This document shows, piece by piece, positions 32,560-44,188 of a stretch of 64,000 nt of DNA (the first letter of the stretch is position 1; every line of letters begins with the position of its first letter). This DNA is from Lycorma delicatula. Its lineage: Eukaryota > Arthropoda > Insecta > Hemiptera > Fulgoridae. Location: NCBI RefSeq assembly GCF_047948215.1, contig NC_134462.1:119470437-119534436 (forward strand). The letters run 5' to 3'. Under the pieces are notes generated by a model that worked only from the letters and a program-made list of their open reading frames with translations, did not search any database and had not been told where the DNA came from. Made by a program: the position numbers and the translations under genes.

Positions 32560-34550
32560 TTCTCCTCTATGTCTCTGTGTCAAATCCTCCGCTTCCAGTT
32601 GATTTCGGCAGTTCCTTTGATTTTTTTTATTCTGTTGCTTTGCGGATCATCTTCTTGGTAGAGTCAGATATCTCGTAGATCAGTTCAGCACCAAAGCCGT
32701 CTACTGCGAACTGGGAGAAAGTTACATCGACGTCTCTTTGGTACGGGCGACCTGCTGAGAAGTACTAGAATTTGAACTGTCTGGCCCGTAAGTGATCATA
32801 AGCGATCAGTGTGAGCGATCACAGGCTTATAACCTATGAGATCGCTTGCAGAGCCGGTCTAAGAGCTCCAGGTTCGGGTCGCTATACCCTAAGGGGCCTG
32901 GATTAGGACAGGCTGCGGCGCGAGTGTACGGCTGCAATACAGGGGTTGGAATGGCGCATTGAGCCCAAGGAGGAGGTGGAATTGGTAGTTGAACGATTCG
33001 GCTGGACGATCAAGATTGACTGCGATAAGGTTCTATAGCAGCCTCGGCCAATCGACGGACCTTTGTGCAGTGGGGCCAATCCGCTGATCTGCGAGTGCCC
33101 GGAGCCGTCATGACCTACGCTTCCGGGAAGCCATCTGTTAGACGCAGGCGAAAACCTGGGAAAAAGTGGTGGTCCTCTGACCTGAGCGTGCCACGCGCAA
33201 GAGTTAGGTCCGCTAGGAGAAGATACCAGCGTCGCCCCCTAACGGCGATTTTTCTTGACAACGTGCGCGCTGAGAGTCTGCGGATCTACTTTTTATTCTA
33301 TTGCTTTGCGGGTCATCTTCTTGGTAGAGAAGATGACGAAATGAGTCAGTTTTGAGTATGTTTACGACATCAAGGAAGCCAAACTCAAATTTTGGTAAGA
33401 CTCCATGCGCGAGTTGCAGCGCAGCCCCAGGCACTCGGGAAATCATGTTACCGGCCAAAACCATTCCACGTGGTGTAGAGTGTTCGATGCGGATTTGGTG
33501 ATCGGGACCACAGTTTAACATCTGTGGCGACTTACCAGGCGTTCTTGAATACTTTGTTTCCAGATGCTCCGGAGGGTGAAGCAGAAATCGGCGTCGGAGC
33601 GGGTGAGATACCGTTCCCTGGCGTGCGGGCTATAAATCCCGTTGATATAAACCGAGTGTTTTCTCGAATGGGACTGAGAAGGGCACCGCGAGTCGATCAA
33701 CTTGACTCGGATATTTTCTACCATCTTCTGCCTGTCATAAGAGAGCCACTTGGCAGGCTGTTCTCGGGGTGCCTTAGCTGGGGCTGCTTCCTGACTTGTT
33801 GGAAGGTTGCTTTGGTGAGGGTGCTCTTAAAACCAGGAAAGGATCCTGGTGAGGTTGGCATTTATCGACCGATCAGCCTCTTGCAGGTATTCGGTAAGTT
33901 GCTGGAAAGGTTGGTTGTGGAACGGCTCTGAGAAAACATCCTTATGATCGAGATCGGGCCACCCTGGAAGTTAGAGGTTAAGGGGAAAATCGGCCACTCA
34001 TAAGCGACGAGTCAATGTGGCGTGAGCCGCATTGTCGGACCGTGTGGGAGTTTCTTTATGCTGTTGCGTTGTTCAATCGGCATCAGTAGTTTGTTAGGGA
34101 AAAGACTCCTACCGCACTACTGTGAGGAGCTAACCCTGAGAAATGGCTGGCCACCAGTCAAGTATAGCTCCATGCTCTGTAATGCGGTGGACAGGTACTT
34201 GCTGGGATTCAGCGACCTAGGCGTGGCAGCGAATTGCTGTCCTTGACGAAATGAATTTATATTTATGACTGTCATATATTTTAGTAGAGACGGGGTGCGC
34301 TTAGCCAATTTAGATGTAATATATGACAGGTGACCGGTGAAACACAGAAGCGAGTATTGTTTGGCACCTCGCTTATTCCGTTCACGCTATTAGGTTAGCT
34401 CTAGGAGTTAGATAGGAAACTAAAACCTAGCTAGATAGGAGTTAGGATAGGACCCTTAAACTGTTCGAGACTTAGTAGCCCTTTGTGGCACAAATATTCG
34501 ATCTTATGCTCTAAGGCGACCGAATGGGGTTGTGGCGGGAGAAATGTCGG
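32560..34550 (+). mobile_element. R1-type LINE (family 2), internally deleted
   Basis: GC-rich block. The + strand encodes KKWWSSDLSVPRARVRSARR (33152-33212), the linker after the endonuclease. Then 33524-33931 gives AFLNTLFPDAPEGEAE ... RRAPRVDQLDSDIFYHLLP ... ALVRVLLKPGKDPGEVGIYR ... PISLLQVFGKLLERLVVERL, the N-terminal third of an R1/LOA-type reverse transcriptase. At about 33950 the sequence jumps directly to 3'-end sequence that is found inverted at 36930-37150, so the catalytic palm, including YADD, is missing. The 3' UTR probably runs to about 34550. A 40-bp direct repeat (about 32625 and 33292) lies in the 5' part. Confidence 0.8.
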
Positions 34551-34870
34551 TAAACCAATATTCTAGTCAGTCCCAGCATTCTTCTTTCCAATCCTCGTTG
34601 TTTTGATATTATTTTTCTCTTTATTACATCGCTTAATATCCATGTTTTATAGCCGTAAGTAACAATCGGCAGGACACATTGATAAAATATTTATTTCTTA
34701 AGCGTTTCTTAGACTTGAATCACAGGCGTTCTGGACTTGAAAACCTGTGAGTTACGTCTAAATGCTTTCCATCCCAGTTTTATACGTCGTAGGACGTCTA
34801 GAAGTAATGAGGTGATCAGTTAGTCCCAAGTAGGCACGAGTATATTCTTCCACAGTTTACAATTTGTTGT
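34551..34870 (-). pseudogene. LINE C-terminal fragment (RTE-like or related)
   Basis: The minus strand reads LGWKAFRRNSQVFKSRTPV (about 34785-34730), QCVLPIVTYGYKTWILS (about 34683-34633) and RGLERRMLGLT (about 34592-34560). This matches the segment after the RT in LINEs that carry 'CVLP..TYG.ETW.L......+...QR.MER.MLG'. Frameshifted and truncated; it abuts the 3' end of the R1-type copy. Confidence 0.65.
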
Positions 34871-36924
34871 CCTATACTGTAGTTCTTTCATATATTACCC
34901 GTGGATTAAACGTTAGCTTTGTTTTTGAAGAGTAAATCTGGTAGCTTCTATTTTTTATATACTGCTTATGGAATTCAATAAAATGAATTTGTTGAATTCA
35001 ATAAGTTGCTATATCAAAATAACTATGTTATGACGTTTTTACTTCAAAGTAACGATGAGAATATAACGTAATGTTATCCATTATGTTAATATTACTCTTA
35101 TATGTTGGATAGTTAATAACAATGATTAAAAAAAAATCGATACTTTTTCCCTTTTCTGCTCTTCCCCTCTCATTATCACCTCCCAAGAAATTGTTTCGGT
35201 TTGTCTTCGTTTACTGTGTTAAATGGAAGAAACTAAAAAATTATTACACTGAAAAATGTACACCCGATAAAAAATTATCTAAGGTTTATTTTTTTGGTTG
35301 TGGGAATGAATTATGATGAAATTTTATTGCGATATTATTAATAAAAATTTAAATAAACTTAAAAAAAGCCTTATAAAATTCGAAAACCTCTATTTTTAAA
35401 CTTTGATCGGCTGCTCCCCTACCCGCAATATTGCCCCCAAAGTATTTTTTGGAGGTCATTTGTACTACTGCTATGACTACGAAGACATTAAAAAGCTCGA
35501 TTAAAAAATATCCGATAAATAAAAATAAATAACCTTTATCGATTTTTGAGGAGGGAAGAAATTAAAAGGAAAAGGTTTTCTTAAAACTGTAAAATAAGCG
35601 CGTACGGATATACTAAGCTTAACATAAAGTGGGGTTATGTTTGCAAAATTTTGAGAAAATCAAAAAACTATCTATCCATCCGTCAGGAGATATTGACTCC
35701 TAACTTTTACCGACAAATTGTCCCGTATCCGATAGTATCTGTGCCAAATTTCATCAAAATAGGTTTATTCAATCAAAAGCTACAAAAACACCGATACACA
35801 TACATATGTACGAACCAAAATTATCCCCCACGTTTTTTTTGAGGGGTCTTTGAGTCAGGAAACGTCAAGAAGTGAAAAAAATCCATACCCCCATTTTTTG
35901 ACCGATTACCCTACTTTCCTTCTTGCAGCCTAGCTCTAGAGGTACGATGCCAGGAAAGTAAAAATAAAGCCCGTTATCAATTAATACAAGCGGTTTTTTA
36001 TATCCGTTATTTCAAATTACTCCCGTTTTACCTAAAATGAGTCTTCTTTTATATGCAAGAGGAAAAGCACTTGAACAGGCTGCTTTTTTTAATTCTTCCT
36101 ATTCCTGTGTAGCTAAAGATCTTAAAAAATTAACAAAACATTATTATTTTAAACTCTTAAGCGGTTAAAATCCACTTAAAAATTTACTATTTATCAGTGC
36201 GAAGATCGGATTTTTAAGGTAATATTTAAATAACTAGATTATAGATATAAGGATAAAAACTATTTTCTTCTTATCGTGCAGGAAATTATTTTTAATAAAA
36301 AATTCCTTTTTATATAATCCGTTGTAGTATTACCGTCAGAGTTTAAAAAAGTTCAGTTAACAGCAGTGTGAGGATGGATGTATTGCCGGACCGGTGACTG
36401 GCTTCTTGATACTTACAAAATCATGTCACGGTGCCCTAATCCCCTTCATTTTACCATTAAATGTGCCAACACTGCTTCAGATTCCCCTCCCCACAGGTAG
36501 AACTACTGAACATCTATATGTTGTCGTTTTCTAATCTTTTATGAGTTAACTGAGATATGTACTGAGAAAATACCTTGTAGTACTCTCGTGGAATTTAAAA
36601 AAAATCCTTTTTTGACTTTATAAAAATGTCTTTTATTTTTTAAACATTTTTACTTTGATATCGATTCAGAAGAACGGATTTTATTGATTTATTTCATAAG
36701 AAAAAAGTTTATTTTAAGGAATTAATCGAAGATCTTTAAGAAATATATTCTACTTATCACGTTTTTTTTTTGTATTTGTTGCTTGAAACATTTTTTTGCA
36801 AGATTTCTCCACCTAAAAAATGAAGGATAATATTTTGTTGATCTATTACAAAGTTTTGATCATTTGTTGTACTATGTGGTCTGTGTAATAGGGTACGTAA
36901 TAAATATCTCTGGCGGAATTTTTA
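34871..36924. other. Intergenic DNA with an unclassified repeat-like block (35395-35960)
   Basis: No gene was recognised. The 35395-35960 block has the texture of a dispersed repeat (TGCCAAATTTCATCAAAATAG; CATATGTACGAACC). I could not pair it with certainty to another copy. A higher-complexity patch at 36360-36540 is also unassigned. Confidence 0.3.
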
Positions 36925-37800
36925 TTTTTGTGGAACTTCAAAGTCGCTGCCACGCCTAGGTCGCTGAATGCCAGCAAGTACCTGCCCGCTATTTTATAAC
37001 GCTTGGAGCCGTAATAATTGGCTGCTGATCAGTCATACTCAGGATTAACTTCCCTTAAGCAAACTACAGAACCGGTTGAACATAGCAACCGCATCCAGGA
37101 ACTTCTACACGGTTCGACAGTTCGGCTCTCGCCACATTGATTCGCCCCTTGTGGTGGCCAATTTTACCCTTGACCTCTAAGTTCCTGAGTTGCCCGATCT
37201 CCGGCCTCCCCCCAAGATCAGGTCAGTCAAACATCAGGTGTTCATTTGACTGGACCTCCCCGCAGACGCACAGCTCATCAACTGTCAGGCGGAACCAAAA
37301 CAGATATTGGTTCAAGTTGGCGTGGTTTGTTAGCTCCCAGGCACCCGTTATCCTTAAAAACGATCTCGAGGCATACCATCCCCCCCAGATCCTGTATAAA
37401 CTTATACACGGATCTTTTCCCTTAGTCTTGGTGTCCCGTTCCAGCTGCAATGTTTCGAAATTTAGATCCGGTGCAATGCGATCACCGTTCCGCTCCGGTT
37501 CGAAACCGCATCCTAAATACCTCGGCCTCTAGGTCTCTTCGCAATCTCTACATGGCTGCCCGAACTTTCACCACTAAATCGATTGGGAGGTCCTTTCCCA
37601 ACACGATGATAGCCTCGTTGGAGGTTGTTCTAAAAACACCAGTGCATACAAATAAGTCTCTGCGCTAGGCACTCCTTAAATTTTGAAGAAGTGCTCTATT
37701 CATACCTAACCTATGCGCCCAGACGGGCGCCGCGTAAGAGGTGATGGTTTCGAAATCACCTCGGTACATCATGTACATTTGACTGCCCGACAACCCAGTT
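36925..37800 (-). mobile_element. R1-type LINE (family 2), 5'-truncated copy
   Basis: The minus strand encodes ITSYAAPVWAHRLGMNRALL (about 37751-37690) and the C-terminal KGKDPCISLYRIWGGW ... WELTNHANLNQYLFWFR ... VCGEVQSNEHLMFD (37410-37223). It then reads LGGRPEIGQLRNLEVKGKIG (about 37215-37160) and a 3' UTR sharing CGCTGCCACGCCTAGGTCGC (about 36950) with the copy ending near 34250 in opposite orientation. The reverse transcriptase is missing, and the copy starts next to a (TA)n tract. Confidence 0.8.
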
Positions 37801-37811
37801 ATTATATAATA

Positions 37812-37814
<3 letters not shown>

Positions 37815-37859
<45 letters not shown>
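37815..37859. repeat. (TA)n microsatellite
   Basis: About 22 uninterrupted TA units at the 5' edge of the truncated R1-type copy. Confidence 0.97.
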
Positions 37860-37861
<2 letters not shown>

Positions 37862-38403
37862 TTTTCGTTAAGGAATTTTTTTTTTAGGTTTTTTATTTTA
37901 TTAAAGTGTTTAGGTTGAAATAAATAAATAACTATATTTCGCAGGATGTATAATAAATTAGTATATTTATTTCATACACGTTCAAAATCTTTCGCAAATT
38001 TTATTTATTTTCTATTTTGCATGAACACATGGTTTACTCATTCATATAACACATTAATTAATATCCAAGTATTTCATATAATTAATATAATTGTATTTAA
38101 AAATATACTTATGCATAAGTGCCTAAAAAATATATTTTTTTAAAAATATTGAAATATTGTTTTATTATTTTACAGTTATATTTGAAGTACGTAATTTAAT
38201 TGCCATTAAATAAACCTTAGGCCTATATTTACAAAAAAATAAAAATAAATAAATAAAAAACTAAAAAACAATTACATTAATAGTAATAGTAATTATTCTA
38301 AATCTATTTTGTGTTAAAAAATACTACAATTATATTAGGTAACTAAATATTTTAATCAGATTTCATAATCATATCTTTTCATTCCACGAGCTCTAACATT
38401 TTT
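37860..38403. other. AT-rich DNA, nothing recognised
   Basis: No supported feature. Confidence 0.4.
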
Positions 38404-38641
38404 TACCTTAATTAATTCTGTCAGATTTGTCGGTTGCTGATCGTGTAGAAATTACGTCGGGGTCGGTTTTACTTTGAGACGTACCGGATGACCAAATTAA
38501 TATTGGATTTGGACTCGCTCGGGACAATGTTGTGATGGATACCAGACTATAGGGCAACCGATTTAACTTTACATGCGGGAAAAATGTGAACTGACGACTT
38601 GCAAATGAAGTATTCTGTCTGTTGTTTTTTCTCTTCATCAA
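38404..38641 (-). CDS. Possible terminal exon, Ser/Thr-rich, unknown
   Basis: A minus-strand open frame of about 77 codons (RKNNRQNTSFASRQFTFF ... SRASPNPILIWSSGTSQSK ... STRSATDKSDRIN, stop) is clearly richer in G+C and CG than the AT-rich DNA on both sides. This is the main reason for listing it. The upstream side lacks a clear polypyrimidine-AG, no domain is recognised, and no second exon was found. A repeat fragment is an alternative. Confidence 0.2.
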
Positions 38642-38884
38642 AGCATTTAAAAAATTACCCTAATGACTTTAATTGTTTCTGCGATCATTAAAAAAAAATT
38701 ACTAAGAATATTTCTACCTTGCTGAGTATATTGTTTTCTCATATTTGCGGACTTATCCTTATTTATTTACCGTCTTAACGAGTGAATTATAAATACTAAA
38801 AACATAAATGATCAAATATCAAAAGAAATAGCAGACTAAATTTAATTATAACTAAAAATTACTTAAATAAACAGTGTAAACTTA

Positions 38885-39790
38885 AATATTACTATCCGTA
38901 CTGACCCTCATAGGGGAAGAAACCCTGCGGCATCCCCTCCGTTTCTACCCCTCATGGGCTTTACCGGAGGTCATCTTCGAAGCCTCGGATTTTGACATAT
39001 TTCAGTCCGCCTCGGCCAGGATACCACCGATGCGAATGCTACGAGTGACATTCTCATCGGTGTACTACTATTTAATGAACTCAAAACAAAACACATCTTA
39101 CCGAGGATTAAGTAAGACTGAAAGGACTGAACGAAACAAAGGAACTGCACTACCTACCCGTAGTAGGTAAAAGCGAGTTCAATACGCAACACGAAACTTA
39201 AAACTATTACACGGAAAAATAACAGTAGTAACATTGAAACAAAACAAAACAACAACAAAAACAGTACACAAGAGAAATCTAAACAGGGCTCCAGATTTCC
39301 CTCAGCGATTCTTTCTTTTGCTAAGTACACTATAAATTTCTCCACTATTACCCATTCGGCCTGGCTCCTCCGGTTTACACGGAAATCCAACGCCGACTCG
39401 ATAAGATCAAAAGCCGATAGATGGTCTCTGTTCATAAAGAACACGTTAGGTGTCATACAATTGTCCACACATCCCAGAATCTACCAGGCCGATTTTCTGC
39501 AGTCTGTTCCTAAAAGCACCATGGTCGGAAAGAAACGTCAGCGTCACATGTTTATTAGGGTGTACCCAAGAGGCGTCCCGCAAATCGACAACATTTGGAA
39601 AGAGATCATGCGTATAACGCCTACCCTCTGTCTCATTCCATTCGGCCTGCCACAAGGCATTGCCATGTTGTTCAATTTCTCGAACTATATCCGAAGTCAA
39701 CTCAAACATACCGCTGCTGCTACTCAGACGCAATCAAGTCTATCGGTTTCACGCTTGCAATCACCAAGATTGTCTCCCGTTAAATAGAAC
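38885..39790 (-). mobile_element. R1-type LINE, 3' end with C-terminal coding remnant
   Basis: Minus strand 39733-39154 gives HGNALWQAEWNETEGRRYTH, FPNVVDL, NKHVTLTFLSDHGAFRNRL, VDSGMCG, then DLIESALDFRVNRRSQAEWV and IVEKFIVYLAKERI. The order is that of the R1-type C-terminal region ('WQ.EWD....GR.TH..FP.V ... FLSGHG.F...L ... V.S..C'). The counterpart at 27.55-27.9 kb includes FLDLRVNRKIRGEWSIV. The 3' tail (39070-38885) matches the R1 tails at 28.6-28.8 kb and near both 0.5 and 3 kb. It is frameshifted and 5'-truncated. Confidence 0.8.
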
Positions 39791-39993
39791 GGTAACTATC
39801 CTTTACCGTTAAAAAATATCTGGCGTTGAGCCCTTAATAATATGTTCCGGGAGCTTTTATAACTTTCCGTACTGAATGCGTAGTAATGATTACTTATATC
39901 TATTAGGAATAAAAAAAATGTAACAGTGGGAAACGAAAAAATTCATGAGCAGCTGTAATAGATATTTGCAACCCGTCTGTACTTGTAACTATA

Positions 39994-41318
39994 CAGGGCT
40001 TTTCATAATGTTCTTCGGAGTTTCGAAAATTCATTAACAAAATACTATTTCACTCATAAGAATAAAACAAGTGCTGTACGAAAGAGTACTTCAAATAGTT
40101 TTTTCCACATATACTAGGCAGTTAGTAAACCATTTGCTCGCTACGCGTCGACAGTAGAGAAAATGGCTGCCACGGGAAGCGAGAAGTCGTTTTGTTAGAA
40201 TTTCACTTGTTAAAGTCAGTAATTTCTGTGCAACGTGCGTTTCGGTTGAAATTTCATTAGGAGTCGCCAAGTGAAAATTCAATTCGTGCATGGTATAAAT
40301 TCAGTGAAACCGGTTCCTTGTGCAAGCGAAAATCAACCGGTTGTCCATCAACCTCAGAAGTCAATGTTGGACGTGTGCGTGTAAGTTTCATTCGCAACCC
40401 GTCAAAATCGACTGCGGGTGCAGGCAGAAAATTAGGAATTCCGAAAATAACAGTGTTCTCCGTAAACGTTTATTATGCAAACCGTACCGTCTTCAATTAA
40501 TCCAGCGTCTTTCTGATGGAGATAAAACACGTAGGCTCGATTTTTTGTACAGTTACAGGAAAAGATGAAGTTGTTAGATGAAGGTTTTCTAAACAAGATA
40601 ATTTTCAGCGAAGAAGCTACTTTTCATATTAGCGGCAAAGTAAACCGTCATAACGTGCGAGTTTGGGGAACTGAAAACCCACACGCTTATGCGGAACACA
40701 TTCGGGATTCTCCAAAAGTAAACGTTTTTTTGTGAGATCTCTCGTGAAGCAGTGTATGGGTCGTTCTTTTTTATGGAAACGATAGTAACCGGCACGATAT
40801 ACCTGGATATGTTACAATTATGGCTTACGCCTCAGCTACTCAACGACTTCATTTTCCAGCAAGATGGTTATCCTGCTTGTTTTCATAACGAGGTTCGACA
40901 GTACCTTAACACAACATTAACTTGGCGCTGGATAGCACGTGCGTCTGAAGAAGACCAACACATAATGCTGCGGCCACCAAGATCACCAGACCTCACGCCA
41001 TGTGATTTCTTTCTCTGGGGTTACGTGAAAGATAAGGTGTTTATTCCATCAATGCCGCACGATATCGCTGAGCTAAAGGATCGCATAATCGATGCGATCA
41101 ACTCTATCGAAAATGAAATGTTAGAACGAGTTTAACAAGAGCTAGACTTTCGTGTTGATGTGGGCCGTGTCACCAGAGGAGCGCATATTGAACATTTATA
41201 GATTTTACTAAAAACTGTTTGAGTCCCTGCATCACCTCGTACAACTTTCATTTAGGTAAATGAAATACTTTTTTGTACTGAATTTTTGTAACTCCTAAAA
41301 ACATTATGAAACGCCCTG
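39994..41318 (+). mobile_element. Mariner-like transposon with TIRs and recognisable but broken transposase
   Basis: The ends CAGGGCTTTTCATAATGTTC (39994) and, inverted, AACATTATGAAACGCCCTG (41300-41318) pair over about 25 bases and more loosely beyond. TA precedes the left end and TT follows the right. The + strand gives NSIRAWYKFSETGSLCKRKS (about 40276-40335), an HTH linker, then GDKTRRLDF. It continues with LLDEGFLNKIIFSEEATFHI (40568-40627) and KVNRHNVRVWGTENPHAY, the first catalytic Asp region with E in place of D in the usual FSDE. Next are YLDMLQLWLTPQL, FIFQQDGYPACFHNEVRQYL (40851-40910, second Asp), SPDLTPCDFFLWGYVKDKVF (40984-41043, third Asp) and IENEMLERV. Several frameshifts and stops (for example after NVFL at about 40734 and after LERV at 41133) inactivate it. 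Confidence 0.92.
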
Positions 41319-42331
41319 TTTGATTGTTGGCGGTTCAGAAGTCTTTAGTTTATATTTTTTCTGTTTGGAAAATTAACTCGGTCGTGCTGTATGTCTTTTT
41401 TACGCGTAGTTTTTTATTATTTGTAAAAAAAAATTGACGATTTAATTGTGTTCTTTAACTATTAGTTTCTGCTCCCTGTGTTTGCTAGTAAATAATATTT
41501 TTTGAAATTACTACAGTATTCGTGATTTATTCTCAAATTACCGAGTTTTCATGAGTATTATATACATTAGATTTCGTTATTCTTTATTGAGAAGACATAG
41601 AATAAAACATTGAGCGCTCATGTCTAGTATGTTAAAGCGACTGGGGAAGATGAAGTGCTTCGATGTTACTTCAGAATATCTGCGGAATTAATATAAAATG
41701 TCTGGGTATAGAAAAAGATATCTAAAGATTTGAAAAAGAAGTAGTAAACCTTTATGTTTTATAAAAAAAATATGGTGTAACTTTTAAGACAGATGTATCA
41801 TTTACGCAAACCAGACTCGCGATTACGTATTATCCTCTGAGAAAAATTTGCTCCACTTTTTGAAAAGGAAAAGGAATAGGAATATTACTTACTAAATTTT
41901 CGTTTTTACCAGTATCGTATAGTTATAAAAAAAAAACGTTCTCATACGTAATTTAGTATCTTTTGTATATAAACTAAAAAGGGTTTTTACTTCCTGAAGG
42001 GTTTGCAAGTTAAAATTTCGGGATTTTACTCGGTTAGGGGTAACGCTTTACTTAAATATTCACGAAAATTTCAGCTGTGTTATTGGTATCGCTCCTCATC
42101 CGATTTTTAAACACATTAGGATTAGTCCTAGAAATAAAACAGAACAGGCGCATATGTTAAACACTAGCTTTCTCGTACGGGAGGTTGATTATTTACGGCC
42201 CGGCCGAATCAAAGTTATATTTTAACCTAACAGTTCCTCAATACTGTCGGCGGCCACTGTTGTCGGGTTTAAAATAACTACCATCCTAGTCTGTTACTCC
42301 AAGCCGGGTGCAACGATCACCCGGATTGCTA
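41319..42331. other. AT-rich DNA, nothing recognised
   Basis: No supported gene. A GC-richer patch at 42176-42320 (GGCCCGGCCGAATC; AAGCCGGGTGCAACG) precedes the next element and is unassigned. Confidence 0.35.
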
Positions 42332-43606
42332 CAGAGTGATTCAGAGAAATGGGAAATATTGAAAATCAGATCTTCTTACGAGAAAATTATATTTAATGAA
42401 TTTATTTTTAAATATAAGTATACAAAACGTGCCGTTTATGAATACATACTCAAAAAGTTTTTTTTTTGAAAAGCACATCTTGCAGGTGAGCTTCGTCTCT
42501 GCGTGAATTTCCTGCAGTCTCGTAGTGAAACTCTGCACGGTTCTACGCAACTTCCGACAGGAATTTCAGCAGTCGCTGGTAGGATCTTTGTCTTTAGTTA
42601 TTCTGCGATAGCAGGTCGACTACTATACCGTTAGGGTTTAAATCACTCCGCAAAAAGAAATCGAGACATCTCGCGCATACAAATCAGGAGACCTGGAAGG
42701 CCTTGAAATATCGCAATTTCTAGAAATTGTACGGTTACCAAACGATTGGCGTACAGCGTCCATCGATATTCGTGCTGTGTTTGATGATCCATCATGTTGA
42801 AATCAAGCGATGTCAAAAAGTCTGTAGTTTTTGCGCGAAAACTTTTTTCAGCGCGGTATTTTCGATCTGATTTGAAGGTAATCGTGAGGCCATCCCATTA
42901 TCAAAAAAAAAAAAAAAAAAAGGTTTATTATGCTGTACGATGACGCTGCACGCCGCACGGTAACCTTGTTGCTGTATAGGGGGCGCCGGTGTAGCCCTGT
43001 TGGTGTCTCTTGTACCTATAACCGAAAATTTTTTCAAAGTGGAAACGGGCTTCGCCGAATACGCAATTTGTCAACAAAGTCGTCCTCGCAACCACTCGTT
43101 CGCAGAGTTGATGGCGCATTTTGTGATCGTTTGGTTTCGGTTTCTGCACGATTTGCAGGTTGTACAGATTGTAAAGTAAATCCGACAGAATTCTTTGAAC
43201 AGTTGAGGCGTGCGATGTAAAAATACCGCACGACAGCGAATGAAACGGTGTGAGCTTCTTAGGATAGTACTCGATTCGATCTGGCTACAAACGGTCCGCA
43301 CTCCGCACGGAGGTTCCTTTGTCATTGTTAACCTGTTTTCTCAAAATTACGTATCCCTGTATTAATCAGGTGCGTTGACGGTACACGATCGCGGCGTCCT
43401 AAATTAAATTGGCGACGAAATTCTCCACGCTGTCATTTTTATAAAAATCTTTGGTGGCAAACTAACGTTTCCGCAGGACTCCAAGAATCCATTATAACTA
43501 AACGGCAAGCTTGCGTGACCTGGCCTCTTTACGTTATCCAGTGCTGAGTCTCGGCCAGGGCTACCGAGACAATTTTCAAAATTTCCCGTTTTCCTGAATC
43601 ATTCTG
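42332..43606 (-). mobile_element. Mariner-like transposon flanked by TA, decayed transposase
   Basis: The left end CAGAGTGATTCAGAGAAATG (42332) pairs with the inverted right end CGTTTTCCTGAATCATTCTG (43587-43606). Both are directly flanked by TA (42330-42331 and 43607-43608), the mariner target. The minus strand holds transposase debris: KPNDHKMRHQLCERVVA (about 43140-43090), LLTNCVFGEARFHFEK (about 43075, resembling the FSDEAHFH catalytic block), and a C-terminal RRTVQSFTTRLQEIHAETK (42549-42490). The first and last thirds are recognisable. The middle is eroded and includes a run of 20 A at 42901-42920. Confidence 0.75.
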
Positions 43607-43782
43607 TATAAGCGCATTCATTGTGCTACTAGTAAGGGACGCGGCCATCTACTGGTCTTAAATTAGGAAAGTTACACTATATACTCGTATTTGAGGATTT
43701 CCTAAATGCCCTACGAATCGGTAAGTCAATAATAGTAATGAATGTAAGTTAAATATTTTTTTGGATGTGAAACCAGACAGAC

Positions 43783-43783
<1 letters not shown>

Positions 43784-43830
<47 letters not shown>

Positions 43831-43836
43831 AACACA
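43784..43836. repeat. (CA)n microsatellite, slightly interrupted
   Basis: About 26 CA units with AA interruptions toward the right end. Confidence 0.97.
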
Positions 43837-44188
43837 AAATTATATAATTTATTTTAAATTACATAACATTTTAACATTATTAAATATTAACAATTTCATT
43901 GACTTCATTAATCTGAAATTGACAATATTTTATTATGTTTAAATTTGTTTTAACTCCTTAAAACATTTTTTCTTCTTTTTTAAAACCCTATATTTATCTC
44001 CGAGATAGAATGTTCTTCCTCTTTGTATATTGTGTGGTTTTGTTTCATACTGTTTCTCCTTTTAGTATAAAAATAATTAATTTGCTCTTTCTTTCCTTTA
44101 TGTTAACATAATTTAGTAAAGATGGATCGTAATGTGGGAAGTAAATTTGGGATACCTATTTTTATTTTTTTTTACTATTTCTAGTCTA
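43837..44188. other. AT-rich DNA, nothing recognised
   Basis: No supported feature between the CA tract and the repeat-associated open frame. Confidence 0.4.

Noticed and set aside
33065..33931. GC-rich open frames considered as host exons
   Set aside because: They match R1-type endonuclease-RT linker and RT motifs, so they belong to a retrotransposon.
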